A stretch of DNA of 64,000 nucleotides from Terriglobia bacterium (lineage in GTDB: Bacteria > Acidobacteriota > Terriglobia > Bryobacterales > Bryobacteraceae). This document shows, piece by piece, positions 9,001 to 16,765 of this stretch (its first letter is position 1; each line of letters begins with the position of its first letter). The notes under the pieces are model-generated. The model was not told the DNA's origin. It ran no database searches and was given only the letters and a program-made list of their open reading frames with translations. The stretch covers positions 248,001 to 312,000 of the forward strand of contig JAIQFK010000005.1 in NCBI GenBank assembly GCA_020073305.1. The letters run 5' to 3'. A program made the position numbers and the translations under genes.

Positions 9001-9336
9001 CGTGGCCGTCTGGCTCACGGTGAGTTCGATGCCGGATTGCACGTAGGTTTGCAGGCCTTCCTTCTCTACCGACAGCTTGTACCTGCCCACCGGCAGACGA
9101 GGAAACAGGTAGTCGCCCGCCGAGCCCGTGCTGACAGTCTGAGTGAAACCGGTATCCGTGTTTTGAATGGTGACCTTGGCTTCCGGCACGGAGGCGCCGG
9201 ATTGATCGGTCACATTTCCGCTCAGACTGGCGGTGGTGAACTGCGCGGCCAGACGGTCCGTGAACAGCGATGACACCGCCAGAACAATGGCAAGAACCAG
9301 AAACTGACGACGAGCTCGATTCCACATTCTTTTCAT
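6010..9336 (-). CDS. TonB-dependent receptor, Oar-like, with N-terminal carboxypeptidase-regulatory domain
   Basis: 1108 residues, outer-membrane beta-barrel. A signal peptide (MKRMWNRARRQF, then a hydrophobic run ending DRLAAQ) precedes a carboxypeptidase-like immunoglobulin-fold domain (about 36-125: GNVTDQSGASVPEAKVTI, GDYLFPRLPVGRYKL). A plug domain follows (PLDGRQVQQLVFLSAG, VVNVVSKSGTNQIHGDVFEF), then a long barrel ending LQLALKLSF with the terminal phenylalanine of outer-membrane proteins. This is the acidobacterial Oar-type family, often linked to uptake of plant polymer fragments; the substrate here is unknown. The start at 9336 is chosen over a frame open to 9966 because the signal peptide begins there, GAGGG precedes it, and the upstream part would cover the divergent TPR gene. 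Confidence 0.93.
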   Translation of the reverse strand: MKRMWNRARRQFLVLAIVLAVSSLFTDRLAAQFTTASLSGNVTDQSGASVPEAKVTIQNTDTGFTQTVSTGSAGDYLFPRLPVGRYKLSVEKEGLQTYVQSGIELTVSQTATQKVVMSVGAVSQQVTVSGDASLVTTQSASISQVVNQRQIVDLPLDGRQVQQLVFLSAGMTDATSHYCGSNCEGGTYPGEQYAKASGTFSESINYQMDGVAYNDTYVNTNLPFPNPDAIQEFSVQGTNMSSEYGNAVGGVVNVVSKSGTNQIHGDVFEFLRNGDMNARNFFAPAQDQIKRNQFGGSVGGPILKDRLFYFGTYQGTRYANAPQGNIEFVPTAQERTGNFSDLSGVQLTDPLNNNAPFAGNQIPANRLSSVSQYFLQSIPLPNGPGQEINYLGPSQHWADDQFMLKGDYVQGKHQLSVRYFFTNFNQQPFNAKANLLQVDGSGNQVRVQNIAVTHTYNATPHLLFNTWFGWNQQNGGSLSGAPFCPADAGINVVGTKPCELSVGVGGGFSIGSNHYGAFNRGDQTYREDVTYIKGSHELHFGGEALRIRAPMANTFEQNGVFNFTNNLSGNNMADFMLGQVSQFTQAGGLYLNFTGIKWSAFVQDNWRVNSRLTLNLGLRWDPWFPYKDSDGRVGCFQPGQQSQRFPNAPVGLLFGGSNHDPGCPSASMVNRPWNFAPRLGFAYRITDDGKTSIRGGAGMYYAIPNTVAFQDVVGIPPFAPIIFLTDVNFKDPYGSAGVTDPFPGSFGAISKSYPSSTTFPQGPFFFTQIFAQDFRLPVIALWNLTLERQLGANWLVRAAYVGNKGTHLYGTADQESGLFQANPAIYIPGNNPDGTPISTPDNEQSRRLHQGYSNVSVVDSAINSHYNGLQLTVEKHLSYGLSLLANYTWSRDMNDFAPIGSYFGPTNPFNRHFDYGPSDDDIRHVFKFSGTYQVPHVAVSGVGDKLVNGWQLSSIVTWQGGSPFTIYSGQDNSLTGEFEDRADFTGTSIHQAQLGSGRSHAQMQQQWINTSLFQPNAIGTFGNLGKNALRGPRLFNNNMALVKNTKITERFGVQFRAEAFNVFNNVNFELYTFNGNTGLDRYQADQTFGQIFSAAAPRILQLALKLSF

Positions 9337-9372
9337 TCTGAAACCCTCAAGCGTGACGTTAGGTGGTTCTAG

Positions 9373-9402
9373 ATAATAGTAGGAGCGAGCACTGTAACGC
9401 AA
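9373..9402 (-). promoter_or_regulatory. Promoter of the TonB receptor gene
   Basis: On the minus strand TTGCGT (9397-9402), an 18-base spacer and TATTAT (9373-9378), about 36 bases before the start at 9336. Good match to a sigma-70 type promoter; inference. Confidence 0.5.
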
Positions 9403-9409
9403 CTGTAAA

Positions 9410-10891
9410 ATGTTGATCCGCCCCAACTGGATCGGCCTGCCGGCCTGCTTAATTTCGGTCATCAGCCTGGCAGCAGCCGCCACCGCACCGGAACTGAAGA
9501 GGAAAGGCCTGGAACTGATGGACCAAGGGCGGGTGAAAGACGCGGTCGCCGTCTTCCGGGAGGCCCTCCGATCGGACCCGCGCGATATCGAAATTCTAAA
9601 CGACCTCGGCGTCGCGTTGCGGCAGGACGGGGACCTGGAAGGTTCGCTCCACTCCCTGGAGTCCGCGGTGGCGCTGCGGCCGGACGACGCCCGCATCCAC
9701 AGCAATCTGGCGGTGACGCTGCGCGCCATGGGCCGCCTCAACCGCGCCGCCGAAGCGATGCAAAGTGCTTGCGACCTGGTTCCTGGCGATTTCGTCCTGC
9801 GCCGCAACCTGGGCGTGCTCTTGTCCGAAACAGGCGAACGCGAGCGGGCCGAGCGAGAGCTGCGGAAGGCGGTCGAGCTTGCGCCTTCTGACGCCGAGAG
9901 CCACCACTCGCTGGCCCGGGTGCTCGCCAGCCAACAACGCGGAGCCGAGGCGGTGGGCGAGTACACAGCCGCCGCCCAATTGGCGCCCGGCGCAGCCGAT
10001 CTGCATCTCGAGTTGGGCCTGCTTTATATCGCGATGAGCGATCCGGCGTTTGCGGAGCAGGAGTATCGCGCGTGCATCAATCTGGACGCAGGCAACGCCC
10101 GATGCCACCAGGGGCAGGGATCGCTTTTGCTGGCCAACGGCGATCTGGCCGCGGCGGAAGCCGAACTGCGCCTGGCGATCCGGTCTGACAAGAACTCCGC
10201 CGAGGCGCATCGCGACCTCGGAGCCGTGTTTCGCAAACAAGGCAAATTGCCGGAGGCCGCCGCCGAGCTCAAAACAGCGGCTCGCCTGCTGCCGGATGAC
10301 AGCTCCATCCGGTACATGCTGGCTCAGGTGCTGCAAAAGGCGGGACAGTCTACCGAAGCTGCGGCGCAATTGCAGGCGGCAGAACAGGAGCAGCGGCGCA
10401 AGCAAAATGCCGGCCTCGCAGCGGCGGATGTCAGCCTCGGCACGTCGCTGCTGCAGAAAGGCGAGCTGGCGGCGGCGGAAGCCAAGTTTGAAGAAGCCGT
10501 GACCTTGAACCCGGAGGACGCGCTGGCGCAATACCACTACGGCCTGGCGCTGCTCGTCGAGAAGAAGCTCGATGCCGCTATCGCGCGGTTTCGCGCCGCG
10601 CTCCAGTTACTTCCGCACGATGCTGACACGCTTTATTACCTGGGGTGCGCGCTGCTGAAAAATCACGCGCCGCGAGATGCCGCGGATTCCATGCGCCAGT
10701 CGCTCGCAGTGAATCCGAAGGACTCCCACGCGCGGAATGCCTTGGCTGTGGCCCTGGCCGAAATGAAGGATCTTGCAGCCGCCAAGGTTCAACTCCAGCA
10801 GGCCCGTGCTCTAGAACCGGACAATTCCATGTATCAACAAAACCTGAACTGCCTGGAGCGCGAAATGCGGGACTGCGCGCTCGATTTCTGA
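9410..10891 (+). CDS. Exported tetratricopeptide-repeat protein
   Basis: 493 residues. An N-terminal hydrophobic signal sequence (LPACLISVISLAAAATA) is followed by about a dozen TPR units running almost to the C-terminus. Typical spaced A, G and P positions are seen in ALRSDPRDIEILNDLGVALRQ, AIRSDKNSAEAHRDLGAVFR and AVTLNPEDALAQYHYGLALL. TPR arrays bind other proteins; no enzymatic domain is present. The gene is divergent from the TonB receptor with a 73-base shared upstream region, which suggests but does not prove a joint envelope role. No clear ribosome-binding site precedes the ATG. The stop lies 7 bases from the end of the convergent peptidase gene. Confidence 0.88.
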   Translation: MLIRPNWIGLPACLISVISLAAAATAPELKRKGLELMDQGRVKDAVAVFREALRSDPRDIEILNDLGVALRQDGDLEGSLHSLESAVALRPDDARIHSNLAVTLRAMGRLNRAAEAMQSACDLVPGDFVLRRNLGVLLSETGERERAERELRKAVELAPSDAESHHSLARVLASQQRGAEAVGEYTAAAQLAPGAADLHLELGLLYIAMSDPAFAEQEYRACINLDAGNARCHQGQGSLLLANGDLAAAEAELRLAIRSDKNSAEAHRDLGAVFRKQGKLPEAAAELKTAARLLPDDSSIRYMLAQVLQKAGQSTEAAAQLQAAEQEQRRKQNAGLAAADVSLGTSLLQKGELAAAEAKFEEAVTLNPEDALAQYHYGLALLVEKKLDAAIARFRAALQLLPHDADTLYYLGCALLKNHAPRDAADSMRQSLAVNPKDSHARNALAVALAEMKDLAAAKVQLQQARALEPDNSMYQQNLNCLEREMRDCALDF

Positions 10892-10898
10892 GGCGGCT

Positions 10899-13022
10899 TT
10901 ACTTGTGAATCCCCACCTGGCTGAGCAGCCAGGCGTATTCGAAAGCATTGTCGTGCAGGCGGTCGTAACGGCCCGAAGCCCCGCCGTGACCCGCGGGCTC
11001 CATCTTGATCTTTAGCAGCAGGGGAGTGCTGTCAGCCTTCAGCGTGCGCAGGCGGGCCACATACTTCGCGGGCTCCCAGTACATGACCTGGCTGTCGTTG
11101 AAGCTGGTGGTCACCAGCATCGCCGGATACGCGCGTTTCTCGAGGTTGTCATAGGGGCTGTACGTCTTCATATAGTCGTACGCCTCCTTCTCGTTGGGAT
11201 TGCCCCACTCCAGATACTCGCCCACGGTCAAGGGCAGCGAAGCGTCCAGCATGGTGTTCATCACGTCCACGAAGGGAACGGCCGCATGCACCGCATGAAA
11301 CAGATCGGGGCGCATGTTGACCACTGCTCCCATGAGCAAGCCGCCGGCGCTGCCGCCCTCGATGACCAGCCGGTCCTTCGAGGTCCATTTCTCGTTCACC
11401 AGGTACTCGGCGCTATCGATGAAGTCCCCGAAGGTGTTCTTCTTCTTCATGAGCATGCCGTCCTGGCGCCACCTCTCGCCCATCTCGTCGCCGCCGCGGA
11501 TGTGGGTGATCGCATAAGCCATGCCGCGGTCGAGCAGGCTGAGCCGCGAGCTGTTGAATGTCGCCGGCGTGCCGATCCCATACGAGCCATAGCCATAGAG
11601 GAACAGCGGCGCCTGGCCGTCACGCCTGAGACCCTTCCTGTAAACGATGGACAGCGGCACCTTCACGCCGTCGCGCGCCGTGGCCCACAGGCGTTCGGAG
11701 ACATATTGAGCGGGGTCGTATCCGCCGAGAACTTCCTGGCGTTTCAGCAGCGTGGATTTGCCGGTCTCGGTGTCGTAGTCAAAGACGCTGGGCGGGGTGA
11801 TGAAACTCTGATAGTTGTAGCGGTACGTCTTCGACTCATAGTCGGGCGTCTCGCCGGAGAAAACGGAATAGACCGGCTCCGGGAACGCAATGGCCGTCCA
11901 CGTCCCGGTGCTGAAATTGTGGATGCGGATGTGATCCAGTGCCTGCGATGTCTCCACCGCGACCGCGAAATCCTTGAACAGGCTGATCCCCTGAATGCGC
12001 ACACCTTCACGGTGCGGGATAAAGGGCTTCCAGTTGCCGGGACTTGGATCATTTTCTGGTGCCACCACTACTTGGAAGTCCTTGGCGTTTTTGTCGGTGC
12101 GGATGTAGAAGAGACCCGCGCGGTGATCCACGTAATAGCGGTGTTTCTTCTCGCGCGGCAGGAAGACGGCGAAGTTGTCCCGCGGGCGGCCGGCTTTCAG
12201 GTATCGAAACTCAGTGGTATCTTTGGCGTGGATCCCGAGGAACAGGTATTTCTTGTCGCGCGACTTTCCGAGACCGATGTCGTAGAGCTCGTCCTTCTCG
12301 TCGTACAGAGGTTCGAACGTAGCGGAGCCCAGAACGTGCCGCCAAAGCTTATCGGAGCGCTTGGTGACCGCGTCTTCGGTAGTCAGGAAGAGCGTCTGGT
12401 TGTCGGCGGCCCATTCCACGGAAGTGACGCGCTCGGTCGTGTCCGGAAGCGTCTGGCCTGTACGAAGATCCTTGGCTTGCAGGCTGTACTGCCGGAAACC
12501 CGAATAATCCAGCGTGTAGGCCAGCAGGTTGTTGTCATCGCTGACCTCAAAGGCGCCGAGCCCGACGAACTTGTGTCCCTTGGCGAGTTCGTTCAAATCG
12601 AGCAGAACCTGTTCGGGAGCGTCCACGCTGCCCAGCTTGCGGCACTGAATCGGGTATTGCTTCCCTTCCTCGGTGCGCGAATAGTAAAGATAATTTCCCC
12701 GGCGGACAGGAACGCTCAAATCCGTCTGCTTGATGCGGCCCAGCATCTCTTTGTAGAGCGCATCTTCAAAGGGCTTTAGACCCTTGGTCATGGCCGCGGT
12801 GTAAGCATTCTCGGCCTCGAGGTACTTGATCAGTTCCGGATTCGACTTCTCACGGAGCCAGTAGTAGTTGTCGATGACCGTGGCGCCGTGGCGAACCTCG
12901 CGGTGTTCAATTTTTGGCGCTACGGGTGGTTCCGGCGCTTTCTCTGCTTGTGCCAGCAAACCGTCTCCTGCCATCAGTCCCGACATGATGAGTCCTATTA
13001 TGCAGAACCTGCTCTGCGACAT
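10899..13022 (-). CDS. ptrB: Oligopeptidase B (prolyl oligopeptidase family), exported
   Basis: 707 residues. A serine peptidase that cleaves short peptides after basic residues in characterised members. The N-terminal part (about 35-420) is the seven-bladed propeller with the family start PVAPKIEHREVRHGATVIDNYYWLRE. The C-terminal alpha/beta-hydrolase domain carries S558 in EGGSAGG, the acid in TSFNDSQV and the histidine in PAGHGGASGR. HIRGGDEMGERW is also a family hallmark. Unlike the cytoplasmic enzymes of enterobacteria it has an N-terminal signal-like segment (IIGLIMSGLMAGDGLLAQ), so the enzyme is probably periplasmic. GAGAGGA stands 8 bases before the ATG. Confidence 0.92.
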   Translation of the reverse strand: MSQSRFCIIGLIMSGLMAGDGLLAQAEKAPEPPVAPKIEHREVRHGATVIDNYYWLREKSNPELIKYLEAENAYTAAMTKGLKPFEDALYKEMLGRIKQTDLSVPVRRGNYLYYSRTEEGKQYPIQCRKLGSVDAPEQVLLDLNELAKGHKFVGLGAFEVSDDNNLLAYTLDYSGFRQYSLQAKDLRTGQTLPDTTERVTSVEWAADNQTLFLTTEDAVTKRSDKLWRHVLGSATFEPLYDEKDELYDIGLGKSRDKKYLFLGIHAKDTTEFRYLKAGRPRDNFAVFLPREKKHRYYVDHRAGLFYIRTDKNAKDFQVVVAPENDPSPGNWKPFIPHREGVRIQGISLFKDFAVAVETSQALDHIRIHNFSTGTWTAIAFPEPVYSVFSGETPDYESKTYRYNYQSFITPPSVFDYDTETGKSTLLKRQEVLGGYDPAQYVSERLWATARDGVKVPLSIVYRKGLRRDGQAPLFLYGYGSYGIGTPATFNSSRLSLLDRGMAYAITHIRGGDEMGERWRQDGMLMKKKNTFGDFIDSAEYLVNEKWTSKDRLVIEGGSAGGLLMGAVVNMRPDLFHAVHAAVPFVDVMNTMLDASLPLTVGEYLEWGNPNEKEAYDYMKTYSPYDNLEKRAYPAMLVTTSFNDSQVMYWEPAKYVARLRTLKADSTPLLLKIKMEPAGHGGASGRYDRLHDNAFEYAWLLSQVGIHK

Positions 13023-13110
13023 GCGCCTGTCCTCTCTTGAATTGGAATATTAGAACACAGCTCTCTCGTGTTCGGCGAGGCGGGAAATCGGGAGTCTCAG
13101 CTCAGGCGAG

Positions 13111-14043
13111 CTACGTCAGGATGCGCCGGACGAGATCTGTGTTCTCTTTCACCTGATCGGTGAACCGGGGATACATGCCCATAATGATGGGGTCCGTGGG
13201 TTTGATGTTGGCGAAGGCGAAACGGACGGCTTTCTCGATCTCTTCGGGCGATCCGATGCTGCGCCCCGCGCCTAGAACTTTGAATACCAGGCAGGGCTTC
13301 CGGGTGGCGCGGATCATCTTGCACATCCGCTCGGGGTCCTTCTCCATATAGGTTTCGCCGATGGGCGCCTCGCCCAACTCCGCGCGCGCCTCTTCCGCCG
13401 TGCGTGAAACGCGATACAGGCAGGTCTGGAAGTAATCGACGTCCCAATCCTCGCTCTCGATGACGTCGAAGACGGCCGGATTGTGCGCCGATACCCCCAC
13501 CATCACGCCGGTGTCGCGAACCATCTTGCAGAATTCCTTGACCTTCCCTTTTTCTCCGGCGCGAAACCGGTTGTCCGTCCAGTTGCCATGGTGGCCGATC
13601 CCGAGCGGCTTCATCTTCGCCACCACGTCGGGCATGATCTTAGGGTTCTTCATCAGTTCGAAGTCGGCCAACAGGACGATGTTCATCTTGCCGCCCTCTT
13701 CACGGTAGCGGAGGTAGTCGGCCAGGGGCTGGTCGTTGTAATGCAGTTGCCAGGTATGGATACCGTTCCGCTCCGCGCTCTTCAGAACCTCCATCTTCTT
13801 GTCCTGTGTATAGAACTCACGCATGTGCTCGTCGAAGATGCGATTGAAGTGCGAGTAGCCGTAGAACGGGTTCGACCCGATAATCAGCCGGGTAATGTCC
13901 GCTTTGCCGAACTTGACAACCGGCAGCCGCGGGAGGGGCGTGTCATCCGCCCGAGCGCTCGCCTGGAGCGCGACCGCCCCGCTTAAACCCGCGGCCGATT
14001 GCAAGAACCTGCGCCGTGAACCCTCTCCCGAGTCGTTGTGCAT
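13111..14043 (-). CDS. Tat-exported TIM-barrel / aldo-keto-reductase-like protein
   Basis: 310 residues. The N-terminus MHNDSGEGSRRRFLQSAAGLSG is a twin-arginine signal peptide, so the protein is exported folded. The mature part begins LPVVKFGKADITRLIIGSNPFYGYSH, resembling the opening of aldo/keto-reductase-like barrels, and contains strand-like segments MNIVLLADFEL, GVMVGVSAHNP and PCLVFKVLGAG. A clear catalytic tetrad is not visible, so no reaction can be assigned. The start at 14043 is chosen because GGAG lies 6 bases before it; an in-frame ATG at 14055 is the alternative. It is divergent from the MFS operon. Confidence 0.75.
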   Translation of the reverse strand: MHNDSGEGSRRRFLQSAAGLSGAVALQASARADDTPLPRLPVVKFGKADITRLIIGSNPFYGYSHFNRIFDEHMREFYTQDKKMEVLKSAERNGIHTWQLHYNDQPLADYLRYREEGGKMNIVLLADFELMKNPKIMPDVVAKMKPLGIGHHGNWTDNRFRAGEKGKVKEFCKMVRDTGVMVGVSAHNPAVFDVIESEDWDVDYFQTCLYRVSRTAEEARAELGEAPIGETYMEKDPERMCKMIRATRKPCLVFKVLGAGRSIGSPEEIEKAVRFAFANIKPTDPIIMGMYPRFTDQVKENTDLVRRILT

Positions 14044-14164
14044 GGCAGTCTCCATTTCAAGATATTCAAGCCTGATTCTATGATGGTGCCCTCGCGGAGT
14101 CAACCCCCCGGTATTGGACGGCGCTTGGCACGCCGAGCTTTTCAAGTGATATGTTGAGCAGACT

Positions 14165-15442
14165 GTGAGTACTCCTGCCGCCAGCGAGGCGTCGATTGAG
14201 AAGGGCCCGGCTGTCTCGCGCCGCTGGCTCATCATCGGCCTGCTGACTGTGGGAACGGTCATTGCGTACGTGGACCGGTCGAATATATCGGTGGCGCTGG
14301 CCGTTCCGGATTTCAAGCAGTTCTTCCACCTGACCGATCCGCAGCGCGGGACTCTGAACTCTGCCTTCTTCTGGTCGTACGCCTTTCTGCAGATCCCCGC
14401 CGGCTGGATGGTAGATCGGTATGGCGTGAAGTTGCCGTACGCGATTGCGTTTCTGGTCTGGAGCTTGATCTCAGCCGCCACCGGCCTGGCCGGGTCAATG
14501 TCGCAGCTTCTGACGCTTCGCGTGATGTTGGGGGTGGGCGAATCGGTGGCCGTTCCGGCCAGCATGCGGTGGATTCGTTTTCACTTTACCGAGAAGGAGC
14601 GCGGGTTAGCCGTCGGCGTGTTCATGTCGGGCACCAAATTCGGTCCGGCGATCGGAGCTCCAGTTGCGGCCTGGCTCATTGCCGCGTACGGCTGGCGCGC
14701 GATGTTCGTGGTGCTCGGTCTCGGATGCCTGGTGTGGCTGGTCCCCTGGTTACTGCTGGCCGGCAACGACGATCGCCAGATGGAACGGAACGAAGCAGCG
14801 CGGAAGGTCCAAACAACGCGACTGCCCTTCGCGCGCGTCATGGCGAGTCCGGTGATTTGGGGCACCGTCATTGGCACGTTCTGCTACATGTACTTCGTGT
14901 ATTTCTGCATGACCTGGATGCCGGCCTACTTTGTAGAGCGGCGCCACCTTTCTTTAGCGTCGATGGGGTGGTACACGTTTTTCAGTTTTAGCGGAATGGC
15001 TGCCATGGCGGCGCTGGCGGGATGGGCCGCGGATCGCCTGATTGCGCGCGGCGGCGATCCCGTGCGTGTGCGGAAGGCGTTCACGATCGCTGGCTTCCTG
15101 ATGGCATCCACCGAAGTGATCGGCGGGCTCTCGAATTCGGCCGGCGTCGCGCTGTTCTTTGCCGTATTCTCGCTGACAGGACTTGGCTTGGCGACGGCCA
15201 ACTATTGGGCTCTGACGCAGACGCTCATTCCGGGCGGCGCGATCGGCCGGATCGTCGGCATTCAGAATTGCGCGGCCAATCTGCCCGGCATCGTGGCTCC
15301 CATCCTCACGGGCTGGCTCAAACAGACCACCGGCAGCTATGACGCTCCCATGCAGGCGATCTGGTTCTTTTTGATTCTCGGGATTGTGGCGTATGTGTTT
15401 CTGGTGCGAGAAAAGTATGCACCCAGGGAGGTGTCTCTATGA
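14165..15442 (+). CDS. MFS transporter, anion:cation symporter (hexuronate/glucarate type)
   Basis: 425 residues with about 12 hydrophobic segments. Typical ACS-family features are YVDRSNISVA in helix 1, the loop WMVDRYGVK between helices 2 and 3, and a repeat-like loop at WAADRLIARGG in the second half. The family imports organic anions such as glucarate, galactonate or hexuronates with protons at the inner membrane; the exact substrate is unknown. It starts at a GTG with a TATGTT box 9 bases before it. The next gene overlaps its stop by 4 bases, and the following dehydrogenase and ThDP enzyme probably act on the imported acid. Confidence 0.88.
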   Translation: MSTPAASEASIEKGPAVSRRWLIIGLLTVGTVIAYVDRSNISVALAVPDFKQFFHLTDPQRGTLNSAFFWSYAFLQIPAGWMVDRYGVKLPYAIAFLVWSLISAATGLAGSMSQLLTLRVMLGVGESVAVPASMRWIRFHFTEKERGLAVGVFMSGTKFGPAIGAPVAAWLIAAYGWRAMFVVLGLGCLVWLVPWLLLAGNDDRQMERNEAARKVQTTRLPFARVMASPVIWGTVIGTFCYMYFVYFCMTWMPAYFVERRHLSLASMGWYTFFSFSGMAAMAALAGWAADRLIARGGDPVRVRKAFTIAGFLMASTEVIGGLSNSAGVALFFAVFSLTGLGLATANYWALTQTLIPGGAIGRIVGIQNCAANLPGIVAPILTGWLKQTTGSYDAPMQAIWFFLILGIVAYVFLVREKYAPREVSL

Positions 15443-15798
15443 AGAAGTGGCTGTGTCTGACGGCGGTGTTCTCATCCGCCCTGACGCTGGTGGCTGTGTG
15501 GACGTTCGGCTTTGCGACCGTACCCTCAACCGTAAAGCTGGAGAACGCCAAAGTGCGGATTTCGGAAGTGGTCTATGCTCCGGGAGTGGCGCGTGAGCGC
15601 TACATCCGGCCGACCGACCAAGTGATCGTGTTCCTGGATGATTGCCGCTACGAGCGCACGGACTCGGAGACGAAGGAGAAGACCATCCGGGAACGGAAAT
15701 CGGGCGACGTGATCTTTCACCATAAGGGCGAAGATGCTCCCGTGCTCATCAATCAGGGTTCGAAGCCGTACCGAACGCTCGTCATCGAGCTGAAATAG
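15439..15798 (+). CDS. Small exported cupin-like protein
   Basis: 119 residues. An N-terminal signal segment (MKKWLCLTAVFSSALTLVAVWTFG) is followed by a compact beta-rich domain: LENAKVRISEVVYAPG, DQVIVFLDDCRYER, GDVIFHHKGEDAPVLINQG, YRTLVIELK. The pattern (a PG turn, then GDVIFH and a terminal strand) recalls one cupin barrel, but the full two-motif metal site is not seen; HH is the only clear histidine pair. It overlaps the MFS gene by 4 bases and precedes the dehydrogenase by 7, so it belongs to the same operon. Function unknown. Confidence 0.72.
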   Translation: MKKWLCLTAVFSSALTLVAVWTFGFATVPSTVKLENAKVRISEVVYAPGVARERYIRPTDQVIVFLDDCRYERTDSETKEKTIRERKSGDVIFHHKGEDAPVLINQGSKPYRTLVIELK

Positions 15799-15805
15799 CC
15801 GGCCC

Positions 15806-16765
15806 ATGCCGCACATCGTAATTCCGGACGATGCGCCTCCCGTAATGGCTGCGAGTACGGCGTACCGCAGGCTGCTCGAGCGCATACTGGTGGATTACCA
15901 CGGCACGCTGCCGGCGAACGAGGATCAATTGATCGAGCGTATCGCACAAGCGGACGTCGTAATCAACATTCGGTCCTCGACGCGTTTCGGAGAGAGCGTC
16001 TTCGGGCGCAGTCCCCATCTTCGGCTGTTGTCGCTGTGGGGCACAGGCACCGACAACGTGGATCTTCGAGCGGCGGCCCGCCACGGAGTTACTGTCACCA
16101 ACACGCCGGGTGTCTCCGCCTTCTCCATTGCCGAACACGCGCTGGCGCTCTTGTTGGCCGTCGCGCGCCGCATTCCGCGCGTAGACACGGAAGTGCGCGG
16201 GGGACGCTGGCCCCGCGGGCAGGCCGTCCAGATGCACGGCAAGACGCTGGGCATCATCGGGCTGGGCGCGGTGGGCCGCCAGCTCGCGCGGCTCGGCGCC
16301 GGCATCGGCATGCGAGTTATCGCCTGGACCCTGCACCCGAACCCGGCGCTCGGCTTCGAACTGGTGCCCCTGGACGATCTGCTGCGTTCGAGCGACGCGG
16401 TCAGCCTGCACCTGCGGCTGTCGCCGGAGACCCGGGGATTCATCGGCAAACGTGAAATCGAAAAAATGAAGTCTGCCGCCATCTTGATCAACACTGCGCG
16501 CGGCGCCATTGTGGACGAACCCGCGCTGCTCGATGCGCTCGCCGCCGGCCGCATCGCCGGCGCGGGCCTGGATGTTTTTGAAACCGAGCCGCTGTCCGAC
16601 GGGCATCCGCTCACGCGCCTGGAAAACGTGGTGCTCACTCCGCATTCAGCCGGCGTTACTCCGGAGGCGCTGGAAGCGGGCCTCGAACTTTCCATCGAAA
16701 ACGTCTGGAACTTCCTCGAGGGCCGCCCCACGAATATCGTCGTGAGCGGAGATGGGGCTCGATAA
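15806..16765 (+). CDS. D-isomer-specific 2-hydroxyacid dehydrogenase
   Basis: 319 residues. NAD(P)-dependent interconversion of a D-2-hydroxy acid and a 2-oxo acid. The Rossmann domain carries GIIGLGAVGRQLA. The catalytic set is visible: arginine in NTARGAIVDEP, glutamate in DVFETEPL and histidine in LTPHSAGVT. The segments GTGTDNVDLRAAARHGV and NTPGVSAFSIAEHALALLLA are standard for the phosphoglycerate/hydroxypyruvate reductase branch. The substrate is not predictable. The gene overlaps the next one (ThDP enzyme) by 14 bases, so the 2-oxo acid it makes or uses may be the substrate of that enzyme; this is inference from context. Confidence 0.92.
   Translation: MPHIVIPDDAPPVMAASTAYRRLLERILVDYHGTLPANEDQLIERIAQADVVINIRSSTRFGESVFGRSPHLRLLSLWGTGTDNVDLRAAARHGVTVTNTPGVSAFSIAEHALALLLAVARRIPRVDTEVRGGRWPRGQAVQMHGKTLGIIGLGAVGRQLARLGAGIGMRVIAWTLHPNPALGFELVPLDDLLRSSDAVSLHLRLSPETRGFIGKREIEKMKSAAILINTARGAIVDEPALLDALAAGRIAGAGLDVFETEPLSDGHPLTRLENVVLTPHSAGVTPEALEAGLELSIENVWNFLEGRPTNIVVSGDGAR

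Noticed and set aside
9337-9966. N-terminal extension of the TonB receptor
   Set aside because: The real signal peptide begins at 9336 with a ribosome-binding site; the extension lies antisense to the TPR gene.
11286-12779. 497-codon frame on the plus strand
   Set aside because: Antisense to the oligopeptidase B gene, which has clear catalytic motifs; long shadow frames are normal at this GC content.
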